A DNA stretch of 40,310 nucleotides from Hydrogenophaga sp. Its GTDB lineage: Bacteria > Pseudomonadota > Gammaproteobacteria > Burkholderiales > Burkholderiaceae_C. Shown one piece after another: positions 19,203 through 27,495 of the stretch; position 1 is the first letter of the stretch, and each line of letters starts with the position of its first letter. A program made the translations under genes and the position numbers. Where the stretch lies: contig JAUXNG010000089.1 in assembly GCA_030682835.1 (NCBI GenBank), positions 1-40,310 on the forward strand, written 5' to 3'. The notes below the pieces were generated by a model, which was not told where the DNA came from, did no database searches, and worked only from the letters and a program-made list of their open reading frames with translations.

Positions 19203-19216
19203 GTTTCCTCCGTTCC

Positions 19217-20167
19217 TCAGGCCAGCAGGGCCTGGACGTCCGCCAGCGAGGCGGGATCAAAAAGTGCCGCACCGGTCAGTTCCGGGTCGATGCGCTTGAC
19301 CATGCCGGCCAGCACCTTTCCCGGACCGCACTCGACCAGTGTGCCCACACCGCGGGCCTTGATGGCCTGCACGCACTCCACCCAGCGCACCGGCCCGAAG
19401 GCCTGCCGCACCAGCGCATCGCGGATGGCGTCGGGGTCCGACTGCACACTCACGTCGATGTTGTTGACGACTGGAATCTGCGGCGCGGCCAGCACCGTGG
19501 CGGCCAGCTGCTCTTTGAGCTTCTCCGCCGCCGGCTTCATCAGACTGGAATGGAAAGGTGCCGACACCGGCAGCGGCAGCGCGCGTTTGGCACCCGCCGC
19601 CTTCAGCATTTCGCAGGCTTTTTCGACGGCGGCTTTGCTGCCCGCGATCACCGTCTGGGCAGGGTCGTTGAAATTGACGGCCTCCACCACTTCGGCGCTG
19701 CCGGGGCCAAACGCCGCCTGCGCCTCGGCACAACCGGCGATGACGCGGGCGGCGTCCATACCGAGAATGGCGGCCATGGCACCAGTGCCCACGGGCACTG
19801 CTTCCTGCATCGCAGCGGCGCGAAAGCGCACCAGGGGCGCGGCCTGCGCCAGCGTGAGCACGCCCGACGCCACCAGTGCCGAGTATTCACCCAGCGAATG
19901 CCCCGCCACCACGGACGGCAGGGCCCCGCCTTCGGCGCGCCAGATGCGCCAGGCCACCACACCCGCCACCAGCATCACCGGCTGCGTGTTCGTGGTCAGC
20001 GCCAGCGCTTCCTTGGGACCGTTGTGGATCAGAGCCCCCACATCTTCATTCAGCGCGTCAGACGCTTCCTTCAGCGTTTCCAGCAGCACCGGGTGATCGC
20101 CCCAGGCGTCCAGCATGCCCACGGCTTGCGAGCCTTGGCCGGGAAAGACAAATGCAAAGTTCTTCAT
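19217..20167 (-). CDS. fabD: Malonyl-CoA:ACP transacylase
   Basis: FabD loads malonyl groups onto ACP. The product has 316 residues. FVFPGQGSQAVGM opens the protein. The active-site Ser91 lies in the elbow GHSLGEYSAL. The partner histidine lies in SAPFHSSLM, and the C-terminal ECGPGKVLAG motif is present. It follows fabH with a 76-base gap, longer than elsewhere in the cluster. That gap contains a 17-base palindrome-centred motif also found upstream of plsX. Confidence 0.97.
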   Translation of the reverse strand: MKNFAFVFPGQGSQAVGMLDAWGDHPVLLETLKEASDALNEDVGALIHNGPKEALALTTNTQPVMLVAGVVAWRIWRAEGGALPSVVAGHSLGEYSALVASGVLTLAQAAPLVRFRAAAMQEAVPVGTGAMAAILGMDAARVIAGCAEAQAAFGPGSAEVVEAVNFNDPAQTVIAGSKAAVEKACEMLKAAGAKRALPLPVSAPFHSSLMKPAAEKLKEQLAATVLAAPQIPVVNNIDVSVQSDPDAIRDALVRQAFGPVRWVECVQAIKARGVGTLVECGPGKVLAGMVKRIDPELTGAALFDPASLADVQALLA

Positions 20168-20204
20168 GGATTTCTTGTTCTAAGGAAAAACCGGGGAAAC
20201 GTGA

Positions 20205-20221
20205 GCAGGCACCAGAGGTGC
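20205..20221 (-). repeat. 17-base palindromic motif, copy upstream of fabD
   Basis: The minus-strand sequence GCACCTCTGGTGCCTGC is identical to a copy just upstream of plsX. Its core GCACC-TCT-GGTGC is a perfect inverted repeat. It lies in the fabH-fabD spacer, about 40 bases before the fabD start. It could be a hairpin in the mRNA or a DNA operator. Confidence 0.55.
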
Positions 20222-20243
20222 GCGGTCATGCAGCCTCAAGTGC

Positions 20244-21221
20244 TCAGAAGTCCAGCAGCACCGAACCCCAGGTGAACCCGCCGCCCACACCTTCCAGCAT
20301 GAGGGTGTCACCCCGCTTCACCTGGCCGGCCCGCACGGCAACGTCCAGCGCCAGTGGAATGGAGGCTGCCGAGGTGTTGCCGTGCTGGTCGACGGTGACG
20401 ACCACCTTGTCCATGGGCAGCTTCAGCTTGCGCGCCGTGCTCTGCATGATGCGGATGTTGGCCTGGTGCGGGATCAACCAATCGATATCGGCGGCTTCGC
20501 GGCCGGCTTTGGCCAGCGTGGCACGCGCCGTGTCTTCCAGCACACCCACCGCCAGTTTGAACACGGCCTGGCCATCCATCTTGAGCAGCGGATCACCCAG
20601 AATCGCGCCGCCCGATACATGACCGGGGACGCACAGGATCCCGCTGTGCTTGCCGTCGGCGTGGATGTCGGTGGCCAAAATGCCGGGTCTGTCGCTGGCT
20701 TCCACCACGACTGCTCCGGCGCCGTCACCAAAAAGCACGCAGGTGGTGCGGTCGTTGAAATCCAGGATGCGGCTGAACACCTCGGAACCCACCACCAGCG
20801 CCTTGCTGGCCGTGCCGGTGGCGATCAGCGAGTGCGCCACCGTGAGCGCGTAAATGAAGCCGCTGCACACCGCCTGCACGTCAAACACGGGGCAGCCAGC
20901 GATGCCCAGCTTGTGCTGCAGGATCGCGGCGGTGGAAGGGAACACCATGTCGGGGGTAGACGTCGCCACGATGATGAGGTCGACGTCTTGCGCGGCCACA
21001 CCGGCGGCCGACATCGCCTGGCGGCAGGCATCGGCGGCCAGATCGCTGGCGTACACACCTTCGTCGGCGAAGTGACGGGCACGGATGCCGGTGCGCTCGA
21101 CGATCCACTCGTCGCTGGTTTCCACCCCTCGACGGGCCAGCAGGTCAACCATGTCGGCGTTGCTGAGGCGCCGGGGCGGCAGGCTGCTGCCAGTGCCGGT
21201 GATGCGGGCGAAGCGTGTCAT
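20244..21221 (-). CDS. fabH: 3-oxoacyl-ACP synthase III
   Basis: FabH starts fatty-acid synthesis by condensing acetyl-CoA with malonyl-ACP. The product has 325 residues. The triad is complete: Cys119 ([11 protein letters not shown]), His252 (IPHQANIRI) and Asn282 ([12 protein letters not shown]). The N-terminal [18 protein letters not shown] and the C-terminal [11 protein letters not shown] are normal. It lies 22 bases after plsX in the conserved plsX-fabH-fabD-fabG-acpP-fabF order. Confidence 0.97.
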   Translation of the reverse strand: MTRFARITGTGSSLPPRRLSNADMVDLLARRGVETSDEWIVERTGIRARHFADEGVYASDLAADACRQAMSAAGVAAQDVDLIIVATSTPDMVFPSTAAILQHKLGIAGCPVFDVQAVCSGFIYALTVAHSLIATGTASKALVVGSEVFSRILDFNDRTTCVLFGDGAGAVVVEASDRPGILATDIHADGKHSGILCVPGHVSGGAILGDPLLKMDGQAVFKLAVGVLEDTARATLAKAGREAADIDWLIPHQANIRIMQSTARKLKLPMDKVVVTVDQHGNTSAASIPLALDVAVRAGQVKRGDTLMLEGVGGGFTWGSVLLDF

Positions 21222-21243
21222 GCAGTGACAGTGTGAAGGGAAC

Positions 21244-22299
21244 TCAGATGGTGGGAATGCTGATCAGCTCGCTGGGCGTCGCCGCCGAGATGGGCGCCAC
21301 GTGCTGAACGCGCTTGCGCACGTTGTCCAGCAGCTGGTTGTGGGCCGCATCATAAGCCCGGCACAGCGCCTGCTCAAAAGCGAACGCGTCGGCCGAGCCG
21401 TGGCTCTTGAACACCAGGCCTTGCAAGCCGAGCAGCGCGGCACCGTTGTATCGCCGGTGGTCAACACGCTTTTTGAACGCAGATAGGACCGGGTAAGCCA
21501 CCAAAGCCGCTGTTTTTGTGAGGATGTTGCGCGAGAACTCTTCACGAATGAAGCCGGCAATCATGGTGGCCAGGCCTTCGCTGGCTTTCAACGCCACATT
21601 GCCCACGAAACCGTCGCACACCACGATGTCGGTGGTGCCTTTGAAAATATCGTCACCCTCGACGTTGCCGTAAAAGTTCAGATCGCCGTTGTTGGCTGCA
21701 TTTCGCAGCAAAACACCCGCTTTTTTGATGACTTCACTGCCCTTGATGACTTCTTCGCCCACATTGAGCAAGCCCACCGACGGCTCATCACGCCCGGTGG
21801 CCGCAGCCACCAGCGCCGAGGCCATCACGGCGAACTGCAAAAGGTGCTCGGCGGTGCAGTCCACGTTGGCTCCCAAGTCCAGCACCGTGGTGGCGCCGCC
21901 GCGGGCATTGGGCATCTGGGTGGCAATGGCAGGGCGGTCGATGCCTTCGAGCGTCTTGAGCACGTAGCGGGCAATCGCCATCAACGCGCCGGTGTTGCCG
22001 GCCGACACCACCGCCTGAGCCAGCCCGTCTTTCACCTGCGTGATCGCCACCCGCATGGACGAATCTTTCTTGCGGCGCAGCGCCACTTCCACCGGGTCGT
22101 CCATGGCCACCACCTCGGTGGCGGGCACGATCGAGCAGCGCACGTTGTTCAGCACGTGCGGCCAGGGCGCAAAGGTTTCGGGTTTGCCGACCAGCAGCAG
22201 CTGGGCGGTCGGGTGGCTGGACAGAAAGGCGGCGCAAGCGGGCAAGGTCACCGCCGGGCCCACATCTCCACCCATGCAATCCACAGCGACGGTGATCAT
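21244..22299 (-). CDS. plsX: Phosphate acyltransferase PlsX
   Basis: PlsX converts acyl-ACP to acyl-phosphate for phospholipid synthesis. The chosen product has 351 residues, starting [18 protein letters not shown] 12-residue upstream extension was rejected because GGAAG lies eight bases before this ATG and the family start fits. Signatures include [14 protein letters not shown] and [14 protein letters not shown]. The gene lies only 41 bases beyond the intrinsic terminator following rpmF, and a perfect GGCACC/GGTGCC palindrome fills part of that space. Confidence 0.96.
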   Translation of the reverse strand: MITVAVDCMGGDVGPAVTLPACAAFLSSHPTAQLLLVGKPETFAPWPHVLNNVRCSIVPATEVVAMDDPVEVALRRKKDSSMRVAITQVKDGLAQAVVSAGNTGALMAIARYVLKTLEGIDRPAIATQMPNARGGATTVLDLGANVDCTAEHLLQFAVMASALVAAATGRDEPSVGLLNVGEEVIKGSEVIKKAGVLLRNAANNGDLNFYGNVEGDDIFKGTTDIVVCDGFVGNVALKASEGLATMIAGFIREEFSRNILTKTAALVAYPVLSAFKKRVDHRRYNGAALLGLQGLVFKSHGSADAFAFEQALCRAYDAAHNQLLDNVRKRVQHVAPISAATPSELISIPTI

Positions 22300-22313
22300 G
22301 TCAACTTCCCCGT

Positions 22314-22331
22314 GCAGGCACCAGAGGTGCC
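22314..22331 (-). repeat. Palindromic motif, copy upstream of plsX
   Basis: Same 17-base sequence as at 20205-20221. Here one further base extends the inverted repeat to GGCACC-TCT-GGTGCC. It lies between the rpmF terminator and the plsX ribosome binding site, so it is within the plsX leader. Its role is unknown. Confidence 0.55.
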
Positions 22332-22340
22332 ACAAGAACG

Positions 22341-22367
22341 AAAAAAGCCCGCATGCAGCATGCGGGC
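22341..22367 (-). terminator. Intrinsic terminator after rpmF
   Basis: Leftward, GCCCGCATG and CATGCGGGC make a perfect nine-base-pair stem with a three-base loop, followed immediately by six T residues. It lies about 70 bases after the rpmF stop and 41 bases before plsX. Read-through must feed the fab cluster, or an unseen plsX promoter must exist. Confidence 0.88.
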
Positions 22368-22434
22368 CTGTGCCTGTTCAAGCTGGCAAACCTCTGACGC
22401 GACACCGCGAAGAGGCTTGCCGCGAGCCGTCAAC

Positions 22435-22617
22435 TCAGGCTTCGGACTTGTTCTTCAGCACCTGGCGGCCACGGTAGAAACCGTTGGGGCTGATGTGGTG
22501 GCGCAGGTGCACTTCACCGGTGGTGGGCTCGACAGCGATGCCGGGCACATTCAAGGCGTTGTGCGAGCGGTGCATGCCGCGCTTGGAGGGGGACTTTTTG
22601 TTTTGCTGAACGGCCAT
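22435..22617 (-). CDS. rpmF: 50S ribosomal protein L32
   Basis: A small basic ribosomal protein of 60 residues, starting [20 protein letters not shown], the unmistakable L32 N terminus. The later part includes [14 protein letters not shown]. The zinc-binding cysteines of some L32 proteins are absent, as in other betaproteobacteria. AGGAG lies eight bases before the ATG. Its own sigma-70 promoter lies in the 200-base gap downstream of yceD, and an intrinsic terminator follows. Confidence 0.98.
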   Translation of the reverse strand: MAVQQNKKSPSKRGMHRSHNALNVPGIAVEPTTGEVHLRHHISPNGFYRGRQVLKNKSEA

Positions 22618-22765
22618 GGTGGGCTCCTGAAATCGGTTGGGTCAAACGGGGTGGCATCAACGGGAGTGGCACATACGCCAGAACGCCCTATCAACCAACT
22701 GTGGAAACATTCAACGCCTGCTCGCGGGCACTTGCGTGCAAGCGAGACCGGGCGCAAAGCCAAGC

Positions 22766-22794
22766 ATTATAGCCCGAAGCGCCAGGCCGGCCAA
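22766..22794 (-). promoter_or_regulatory. Strong sigma-70-type promoter of rpmF
   Basis: On the minus strand TTGGCC (22794-22789) and a perfect TATAAT (22771-22766) are separated by 17 bases. Transcription would start near 22759, leaving a leader of about 140 bases before rpmF. This is the best promoter in the window. Its -35 box overlaps the loop and arm of a hairpin at 22786-22806. Confidence 0.8.
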
Positions 22795-22806
22795 ATGAAG
22801 GCCGGC
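22786..22806 (-). terminator. Hairpin just after yceD, overlapping the rpmF -35 box
   Basis: GCCGGCC and GGCCGGC form a perfect seven-base-pair stem with a seven-base loop, starting about 12 bases after the yceD stop. No T-run follows. It may mark the 3' end of a yceD message while the overlapping promoter starts rpmF. Confidence 0.4.
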
Positions 22807-22817
22807 GAGTCGGGTCC

Positions 22818-23384
22818 CTACTTCTTCAGCCGGGCCAGCTCGGCGAAGGGGTTTGGCCGCTGCGGGGCGTCGTCGGCAGCGGGGGCACCCGGGTCTGCTG
22901 CCTGCATCACCACGGGCACCGGGCATGTCTCGTGCATGGGCACCAGGGGCAGAGCCATCAGCAGTTCGTCTTCCAGCAGCTCGTGCAGACTGGGCCGCGG
23001 CTCCAGCGCCAGCAGGTCTTCTTCGCAGTCGTCGTCCAGAGCCGCGGCAGTGGCCTCGTCCGCCACGAAGCGGAACCACCGGTCCACCACCAGTGCCGTC
23101 TGCACGGGCCCGAGGCAGCGCTGGCACGTCACGGGTACCGTGGTCTGTGCCTCCAGATGCAGCCACGGGGCCGGAGCGCCGCCGGTGGCGGCGGGGCGCA
23201 TCTCACCTCGCGCCGTCCACTGCACCTGCAGATCGGGCGAAAGGCCATCGTGCGCCACGGCTTCTGCGGCCAGGCGCTCGAAACGCGCGAGCGGCTCGTC
23301 CGCCTGCAGCTCACCGCCTGCCAGCGCAAATGCGCGCATGTCCAGCCGCTCGGCATTCCATGCCGGTTTTGGGTTTGCTTTCAT
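22818..23384 (-). CDS. yceD: YceD family protein (DUF177, 23S rRNA accumulation)
   Basis: A protein of 188 residues encoded immediately upstream of rpmF, the position of yceD in most bacteria. The core motif VTCQRCLGPV, with its conserved CxxC, is present. Acidic stretches (DDDCEEDLLAL) and the C-terminal PNPFAELARLKK are typical. The E. coli homologue affects 23S rRNA accumulation; the mechanism is not settled. It is transcribed divergently from maf across an 83-base region. No strong promoter was identified there. Confidence 0.92.
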   Translation of the reverse strand: MKANPKPAWNAERLDMRAFALAGGELQADEPLARFERLAAEAVAHDGLSPDLQVQWTARGEMRPAATGGAPAPWLHLEAQTTVPVTCQRCLGPVQTALVVDRWFRFVADEATAAALDDDCEEDLLALEPRPSLHELLEDELLMALPLVPMHETCPVPVVMQAADPGAPAADDAPQRPNPFAELARLKK

Positions 23385-23467
23385 GGCGGGAGTGTAAAGG
23401 CGTTGCGGCGGTTGAGCATGGCGGCGCTGCCTCAGAACCAGGGAGGGAACTCAGGGAAAATACCCCG

Positions 23468-24082
23468 ATGTCAGCACACAGCACCTCCCCCGCCACGCCT
23501 CCCGGGCGCCGCCTCGTCCTTGGCTCCACATCGGTGTACCGCCGCGAGCTGCTGGGCCGCCTGCGCCTTCCCTTCGAGGTGGCAAGCCCGCAAGTCGACG
23601 AGACGCCACACGCCGGCGAAAAGCCCGCCGACCTGGCACAGCGCCTGGCCCTGGCCAAAGCGCGCGAAGTGGCGCAGCGCCACCCCGGCGCCGTGGTGAT
23701 TGGCAGCGACCAAGTGGTCGACCTTCACGGCGAACCGCTGGGTAAGCCCGGCACCCACGACCGCGCCGTGGCACAGCTGCAGCGCATGCGCGGGCAGACG
23801 GTCATCTTCCAGACCGCACTGGCCGTGGTCTGCCTGGAGAGCGGCTTCGAGCGCAGCGACATCGCCGCCGTGCGCGTGGTGTTCCGGGACCTGAGCGACG
23901 ACGAGATCGAACGTTACCTGCGCGCCGAGCAACCTTACGACTGCGCCGGCAGCGCCAAGAGCGAAGGCCTGGGCATCGCCCTGCTGGAACGCGTTGACAA
24001 CGACGACCCCACCGCGCTCATCGGCCTGCCTCTCATCCGCACCTGCCAGCTCATTCGCGCCGCAGGCGTGGCGGTGCTGTGA
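23468..24082 (+). CDS. maf: Maf-like nucleotide pyrophosphatase
   Basis: Maf proteins hydrolyse non-canonical or specific nucleoside triphosphates to monophosphates. The product has 204 residues from the ATG at 23468. Signatures are LVLGSTSVYRRELLGRL (usually LASxSPRR), VDETP, AVVIGSDQVVDLHG and the YDCAGSAKSEGLG segment. The open frame extends far upstream, but that part overlaps the divergent yceD and lacks homology. The stop overlaps the next start (GTGA). The subgroup looks like the YceF type, which acts on 7-methyl-GTP; this is inferred from context and overall pattern. Confidence 0.93.
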   Translation: MSAHSTSPATPPGRRLVLGSTSVYRRELLGRLRLPFEVASPQVDETPHAGEKPADLAQRLALAKAREVAQRHPGAVVIGSDQVVDLHGEPLGKPGTHDRAVAQLQRMRGQTVIFQTALAVVCLESGFERSDIAAVRVVFRDLSDDEIERYLRAEQPYDCAGSAKSEGLGIALLERVDNDDPTALIGLPLIRTCQLIRAAGVAVL

Positions 24083-24876
24083 ACGGCAGCCCCGCCTGCG
24101 GCAGGCTGTACCTGGTGCCGACACCGCTGGACTTTGGCATGGCGCTGCCCGAGGCGGCGCCCGCCAGCCAGTGGCTACCCACCGAAACACTGGCGGTGGC
24201 CGCCCGCCTCACCCACTGGGTCACCGAAAACGCCAAAAGCACCCGGGCCTTCCTGAAACGGGTGGAGCACACCCACGGCCTTGCAGCGCCGCTGCAGAGC
24301 CAGGACATCGTCGAATTGCCACGCTCCGCCAACAAAAAAGGCGACCACACCCCACAGGCCGAAGTGGAAGCCCAGGCCCGGGCCTTGCTGGCGCCGGCAC
24401 TGCAGGGACACGACATCGGTCTCGTCAGCGAAGCCGGCATGCCCGCCATCGCCGACCCCGGAAGCTCCGTCGTGCGTGCGGCGCACACACTGGGCCTGAC
24501 CGTGATCCCACTCACCGGCCCCATCTCCCTCATGCTCGCCCTAGCCGCCAGCGGACTGAACGGACAGAGCTTTGCCTTCGTGGGTTATGTGCCGCAGGAG
24601 GCCGCCGAACGCTCCCGCCGCCTTCGCGAACTCGAGGCCCTCGCCCTCAAGTCCGGGCAAACGCAGATCGTCATCGAAACGCCCTACCGCAACACCGCCC
24701 TGCTCCAGGCCCTGCTGCAAACCCTGCAGCCCCACACCCGCCTGGCCGTGTGCTGCGCGCTCTCCCTGCCGGGGCAGGTGACACGCAGCGCGCTGGTGAG
24801 CGACTGGAAGCACGACCGCAGGCTGCAGGCGGCGCTGCCGCTCGACACACCGGCGGTTTTCTTACTGGGGCGCTGA
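24079..24876 (+). CDS. SAM-dependent methyltransferase of the tetrapyrrole-methylase/RsmI superfamily
   Basis: A protein of 265 residues in the TP-methylase fold family. The motifs GRLYLVPTPLDFGMALPE, SEAGMPAIADPGS and TGPISLMLALAASGLNGQ correspond to the SAM-binding loops of RsmI, the 16S rRNA 2'-O-ribose methyltransferase. The sequence diverges enough that it may be a paralogue with another target. The GTG start overlaps the maf stop, so the pair is co-translated, a pairing I recall as common in Burkholderiales. No terminator follows; two repeat elements begin 18 bases downstream. Confidence 0.85.
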   Translation: MNGSPACGRLYLVPTPLDFGMALPEAAPASQWLPTETLAVAARLTHWVTENAKSTRAFLKRVEHTHGLAAPLQSQDIVELPRSANKKGDHTPQAEVEAQARALLAPALQGHDIGLVSEAGMPAIADPGSSVVRAAHTLGLTVIPLTGPISLMLALAASGLNGQSFAFVGYVPQEAAERSRRLRELEALALKSGQTQIVIETPYRNTALLQALLQTLQPHTRLAVCCALSLPGQVTRSALVSDWKHDRRLQAALPLDTPAVFLLGR

Positions 24877-24894
24877 GGGTTCTTGGCGGTGAGG

Positions 24895-25062
24895 TGGATT
24901 GCCGCGCTTCGCTCGCAATGACGGTGCGGAGGCACGTGCGGTACCGACCCAGCGCACCGCACGCACGCCAAGCCCGTCATTACGAGGAGCGCAGCGACGC
25001 GGCAATCCACCCTCTTTGCTTGCAGCCGCGCAGCGGCTCTGTCGATGCGTGGCGCGGCCCCA
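24895..25062. repeat. Palindromic intergenic repeat, unit 1
   Basis: The unit begins TGGATTGCCGCG and contains a near-perfect inverted pair. The left arm (24895-24924) holds GATTGCCGCG and CGCAATGACGG. The right arm (24973-25009) holds CCCGTCATTACGAGGAGCGC and GACGCGGCAATCCA. Arm to arm it spans 115 bases. A tail with CAGCCGCGCAGCGGCTCTGT, itself a small inverted repeat, follows. A second unit of the same design is directly adjacent. The arm sequence resembles a widely scattered bacterial repeat containing CGTCATTGCGAG, from memory. Confidence 0.85.
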
Positions 25063-25209
25063 TGGATTGCCGCGCTTCGCTCGCAATGACGGTGCGGAAG
25101 CACGTGCGGTACCGACCCAGCGCACCGCTCGCCCGCCAAGCCCGTCATTGCGAGGAGCGCAGCGACGCGGCAATCCACCTTCTTTGCTGCAGCCGCGCAG
25201 CGGCTCTGT
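25063..25209. repeat. Palindromic intergenic repeat, unit 2
   Basis: A nearly identical second copy in direct tandem. Its inverted-repeat core (25063-25177) has the same 115-base length as unit 1, and the same CAGCCGCGCAGCGGCTCTGT tail follows. A few substitutions distinguish the copies (for example TTGCGAG here, TTACGAG in unit 1). Together the units fill the roughly 340-base gap between the methyltransferase gene and the GIY-YIG gene, which otherwise holds nothing. Confidence 0.85.
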
Positions 25210-25216
25210 TGCGACG

Positions 25217-25507
25217 CTAACCCAGAATGTCAGGGTACAGATCGCGCCACATGGGGTTGGTGGCGGTGATCAGGTTCAGCTTGCGCTGGCGGTTGCCCGC
25301 CTTCAGCCGTTTCTCGCGTGCTATCGCTGATTCCATGTCTTCGTGCATTTCAAACCACACGAGGCGATCCACACCGTAGCGCCCCGTGAAGCCAGGAACT
25401 GCGCCGCTCTTGTGCTGCCACACACGCGCGGGCAGGTTGCTTGTGACGCCCACGTACAGCGTGCCATTCGGGGCGCTCGCGAGCAGATACACGCAGGGCT
25501 GCTTCAT
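25217..25507 (-). CDS. GIY-YIG nuclease superfamily protein (small, stand-alone)
   Basis: A protein of 96 residues consisting only of a GIY-YIG domain of the UPF0213/YhbQ-like kind. It starts MKQPCVYLLASAPNGTLYVG, where VYLLA and LYVG are the two signature strands, followed by VTSNLPARVWQHKSG. WFEMHEDMESAIAREKRLK holds the conserved Glu-Lys-Arg-Leu-Lys helix. Substrate and role are not established for this subgroup. The gene ends seven bases from the tandem repeat elements, a suggestive association. It is 24 bases upstream of galU on the same strand, counted against the direction of reading. Confidence 0.9.
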   Translation of the reverse strand: MKQPCVYLLASAPNGTLYVGVTSNLPARVWQHKSGAVPGFTGRYGVDRLVWFEMHEDMESAIAREKRLKAGNRQRKLNLITATNPMWRDLYPDILG

Positions 25508-25531
25508 CGCCTACCCCAGGGCGCCTGCCCT

Positions 25532-26416
25532 TCAGCTCGTCAGGCGCTGAATGTGCGCGCGCACCGTCTCGCTCAGTTCCGGGTTGGCCAGGGCCAGATC
25601 GATCGTGGCTTCCAGGAAGCCTTCCTTGCTGCCGCAGTCGTAGCGCTGCCCCTCGTAGCGGAACGACTGAACGCGTTCCTGGCCAATCAGCGCGGCAATG
25701 CCATCGGTCAGCTGGATCTCGCCGCCCGCGCCGCGGGGTTGCTGGCGGATGCTCTCGAACACAGCCGGCGTGAGGATGTAGCGCCCCGCCACCGCCAGGG
25801 TGGATGGCGCTTTTTCAGGCGCGGGCTTTTCCACCATGCCGAACACCTCGGCCAGCTGATCGCTGGAGCCGTGCACGTCCACCACGCCATAACGGCGAGT
25901 GTCCGCCAGCGGCACGTCTTGCACTGCCAGCACGGTGCCAGGGCTGCGTTCGTAAGCCTGCACCATCTGCTGAAGCACCGTGGGCCCGCCATTGTTCTGG
26001 TTGCGACCGATCATCAGGTCGTCTGCCAGCAGCACGGCAAACGGCTGATCCCCCACCAGGCGCTCGGCGCACATCACCGCGTGACCAAGGCCCAGGGCGC
26101 GAGGCTGGCGCACGTATACGCAGTCCATGTCGTCCGGCTTGATCGCATGCACCAGCGACAGCAAAGCCTGCTTGTTGGCGGCCTCCAGTTCCGACTCCAG
26201 CTCGTAAGCGGTGTCGAAATGGTCTTCAATCGCCCGCTTGTGCCGGCCCGTCACAAAGATCATCTCCCGGATACCGGCCGCGTACGCCTCTTCCACGGCG
26301 TACTGAATGAGTGGCTTGTCCACCACGGGCAGCATTTCTTTTGGAATGGCCTTGGTGGCTGGCAGAAACCGGGTGCCGAGGCCCCCGACCGGAAAAACAG
26401 CCTTGCTGATTCGCAT
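25532..26416 (-). CDS. galU: UTP-glucose-1-phosphate uridylyltransferase
   Basis: GalU makes UDP-glucose, a precursor for capsule, LPS and other glycans. The product has 294 residues from the ATG at 26416, with AGGGA eight bases upstream. A 57-residue extension from 26587 reads through the divergent promoter region and was rejected. The nucleotidyltransferase signature [35 protein letters not shown] and [12 protein letters not shown] are present. It borders the capsule export genes divergently, so it probably serves capsule precursor supply among other uses. Confidence 0.97.
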   Translation of the reverse strand: MRISKAVFPVGGLGTRFLPATKAIPKEMLPVVDKPLIQYAVEEAYAAGIREMIFVTGRHKRAIEDHFDTAYELESELEAANKQALLSLVHAIKPDDMDCVYVRQPRALGLGHAVMCAERLVGDQPFAVLLADDLMIGRNQNNGGPTVLQQMVQAYERSPGTVLAVQDVPLADTRRYGVVDVHGSSDQLAEVFGMVEKPAPEKAPSTLAVAGRYILTPAVFESIRQQPRGAGGEIQLTDGIAALIGQERVQSFRYEGQRYDCGSKEGFLEATIDLALANPELSETVRAHIQRLTS

Positions 26417-26446
26417 CTTGTTCGTCCCTGAGTGATGAAAAACCCC

Positions 26447-26452
26447 ATCATA
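26447..26452 (-). promoter_or_regulatory. Possible -10 box of galU
   Basis: TATGAT on the minus strand lies about 30 bases before the galU ATG. No matching -35 hexamer is seen at 16-18 bases. A 5-bp inverted repeat TGCAG/CTGCA lies just upstream, where a regulator could bind. Confidence 0.3.
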
Positions 26453-26590
26453 AAGATGCAGCGTTTCCGAACTGCAGAGGTAGATACGTACCTTCCGATG
26501 GCCTGAAAAATGCTTCAGCCCGAACAAACCTCCCAGATTGCACCGTCTGGCAGTCATGCCACTTGATGAGGCAGCCGGTCTATACAATTC

Positions 26591-26618
26591 TTAGCGTTCG
26601 TTACCGCACGAATATAGT
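26591..26618 (+). promoter_or_regulatory. Possible promoter of the capsule operon
   Basis: TTAGCG (26591-26596), a 16-base spacer and TATAGT (26613-26618) lie in a short AT-rich patch upstream of the kpsM-like gene. The -10 matches five of six positions; the -35 is poor. A second -10-like TACAAT lies at 26583-26588. No JUMPstart/ops element was found in the 5' region. Confidence 0.3.
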
Positions 26619-26664
26619 AGTATTTCTACCAATTTTCGCCGCCAAAGTAACAAAGGCGAGGAAA

Positions 26665-27495
26665 ATGCAAATCAGCTGCACCCGTTGCACGGCCGTGCAA
26701 GCCTATCTCATGAAACCTACCCGTTCGCCCCTCACCATCACGTTTGCCGTCTGGCACGCGCTGTTGCTGCGCGAAGCGCTCAGCCGTCTGTTCTCCAGAA
26801 GAGCTGCCTGGGTATGGCTGCTTCTGGAGCCGGCCGTGCACCTGGCCTTCATGGTGTTCATCTTCACGGTGATCCGCGTGCGCCACGTCGGCGGCATCGA
26901 CACCGCCCTGTGGCTGATGGTGGGCATGCTGGGGTTTTTCTTTTTCCGGCGCACAGGCACACAAGGTGCGAACGCCATTGGCGCCAACCGCACGCTGTTC
27001 ACCTACCGCCAGGTCAAACCCGTGGACACCGTGCTCGTGCGCGTGGTGCTTGAAGGCCTCGTCATGCTCATGGTGTCGGTGTTCATCCTGTCAGCCGCCG
27101 GCCTGCTGGGCCTGATTTCATTGCCGAGTGATCCTCTGGCCGTTCTTGAAGCCACCGCAGGGCTCTGGCTACTCGGGGTGGGGTTTGGCTTGGTTGTGTC
27201 GGTTCTGAAAGAACTGGTGACCGAGGTGGACAACATTCTGGGCATGGTCATGACGCCCATGTACCTTCTCTCAGGCGTCATCGTCCCGCTCAGCGTTATC
27301 CCATACCCCTACCGCGAATGGCTCATGTACAACCCGGTCGCGCATGGCCTTGAAGCGCTCCGGCTGGGGTTTGCGCCCTACTACCACGCCACACCCGAAC
27401 TCAGCATGCCTTACTTGTATGGATGGGCGCTGGGCCTGCTGTTTTTCGGCTTGCTGCTGCAGGCGCGCTTCGCCCGAAAGCTGGTCACCCAATGA
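26665..27495 (+). CDS. kpsM: Capsule polysaccharide ABC exporter, membrane subunit (KpsM-like)
   Basis: The permease half of an ABC-2 type transporter that moves lipid-linked capsule across the inner membrane. I chose the ATG at 26665 (276 residues) because GAGG and AAAGG lie upstream. An ATG at 26710 gives 261 residues, closer to E. coli KpsM (258), but has no binding site. Six hydrophobic segments are visible, beginning with VWLLLEPAVHLAFMVFIFTV. The conserved FRRTGTQGANAI motif, PVDTVLVRVVLEGL and the C-terminal YNPVAHGLEALRLGF are typical. It overlaps kpsT by ATGA. Confidence 0.93.
   Translation: MQISCTRCTAVQAYLMKPTRSPLTITFAVWHALLLREALSRLFSRRAAWVWLLLEPAVHLAFMVFIFTVIRVRHVGGIDTALWLMVGMLGFFFFRRTGTQGANAIGANRTLFTYRQVKPVDTVLVRVVLEGLVMLMVSVFILSAAGLLGLISLPSDPLAVLEATAGLWLLGVGFGLVVSVLKELVTEVDNILGMVMTPMYLLSGVIVPLSVIPYPYREWLMYNPVAHGLEALRLGFAPYYHATPELSMPYLYGWALGLLFFGLLLQARFARKLVTQ

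Noticed and set aside
24895..25209. Possible CRISPR array
   Set aside because: Only two long units with internal inverted repeats in direct contact; no short repeats with regular unique spacers and no cas genes.
26563..26664. Longer N terminus for the kpsM-like protein
   Set aside because: The added residues cover an AT-rich, promoter-like region, and a start with a good ribosome binding site exists at 26665.
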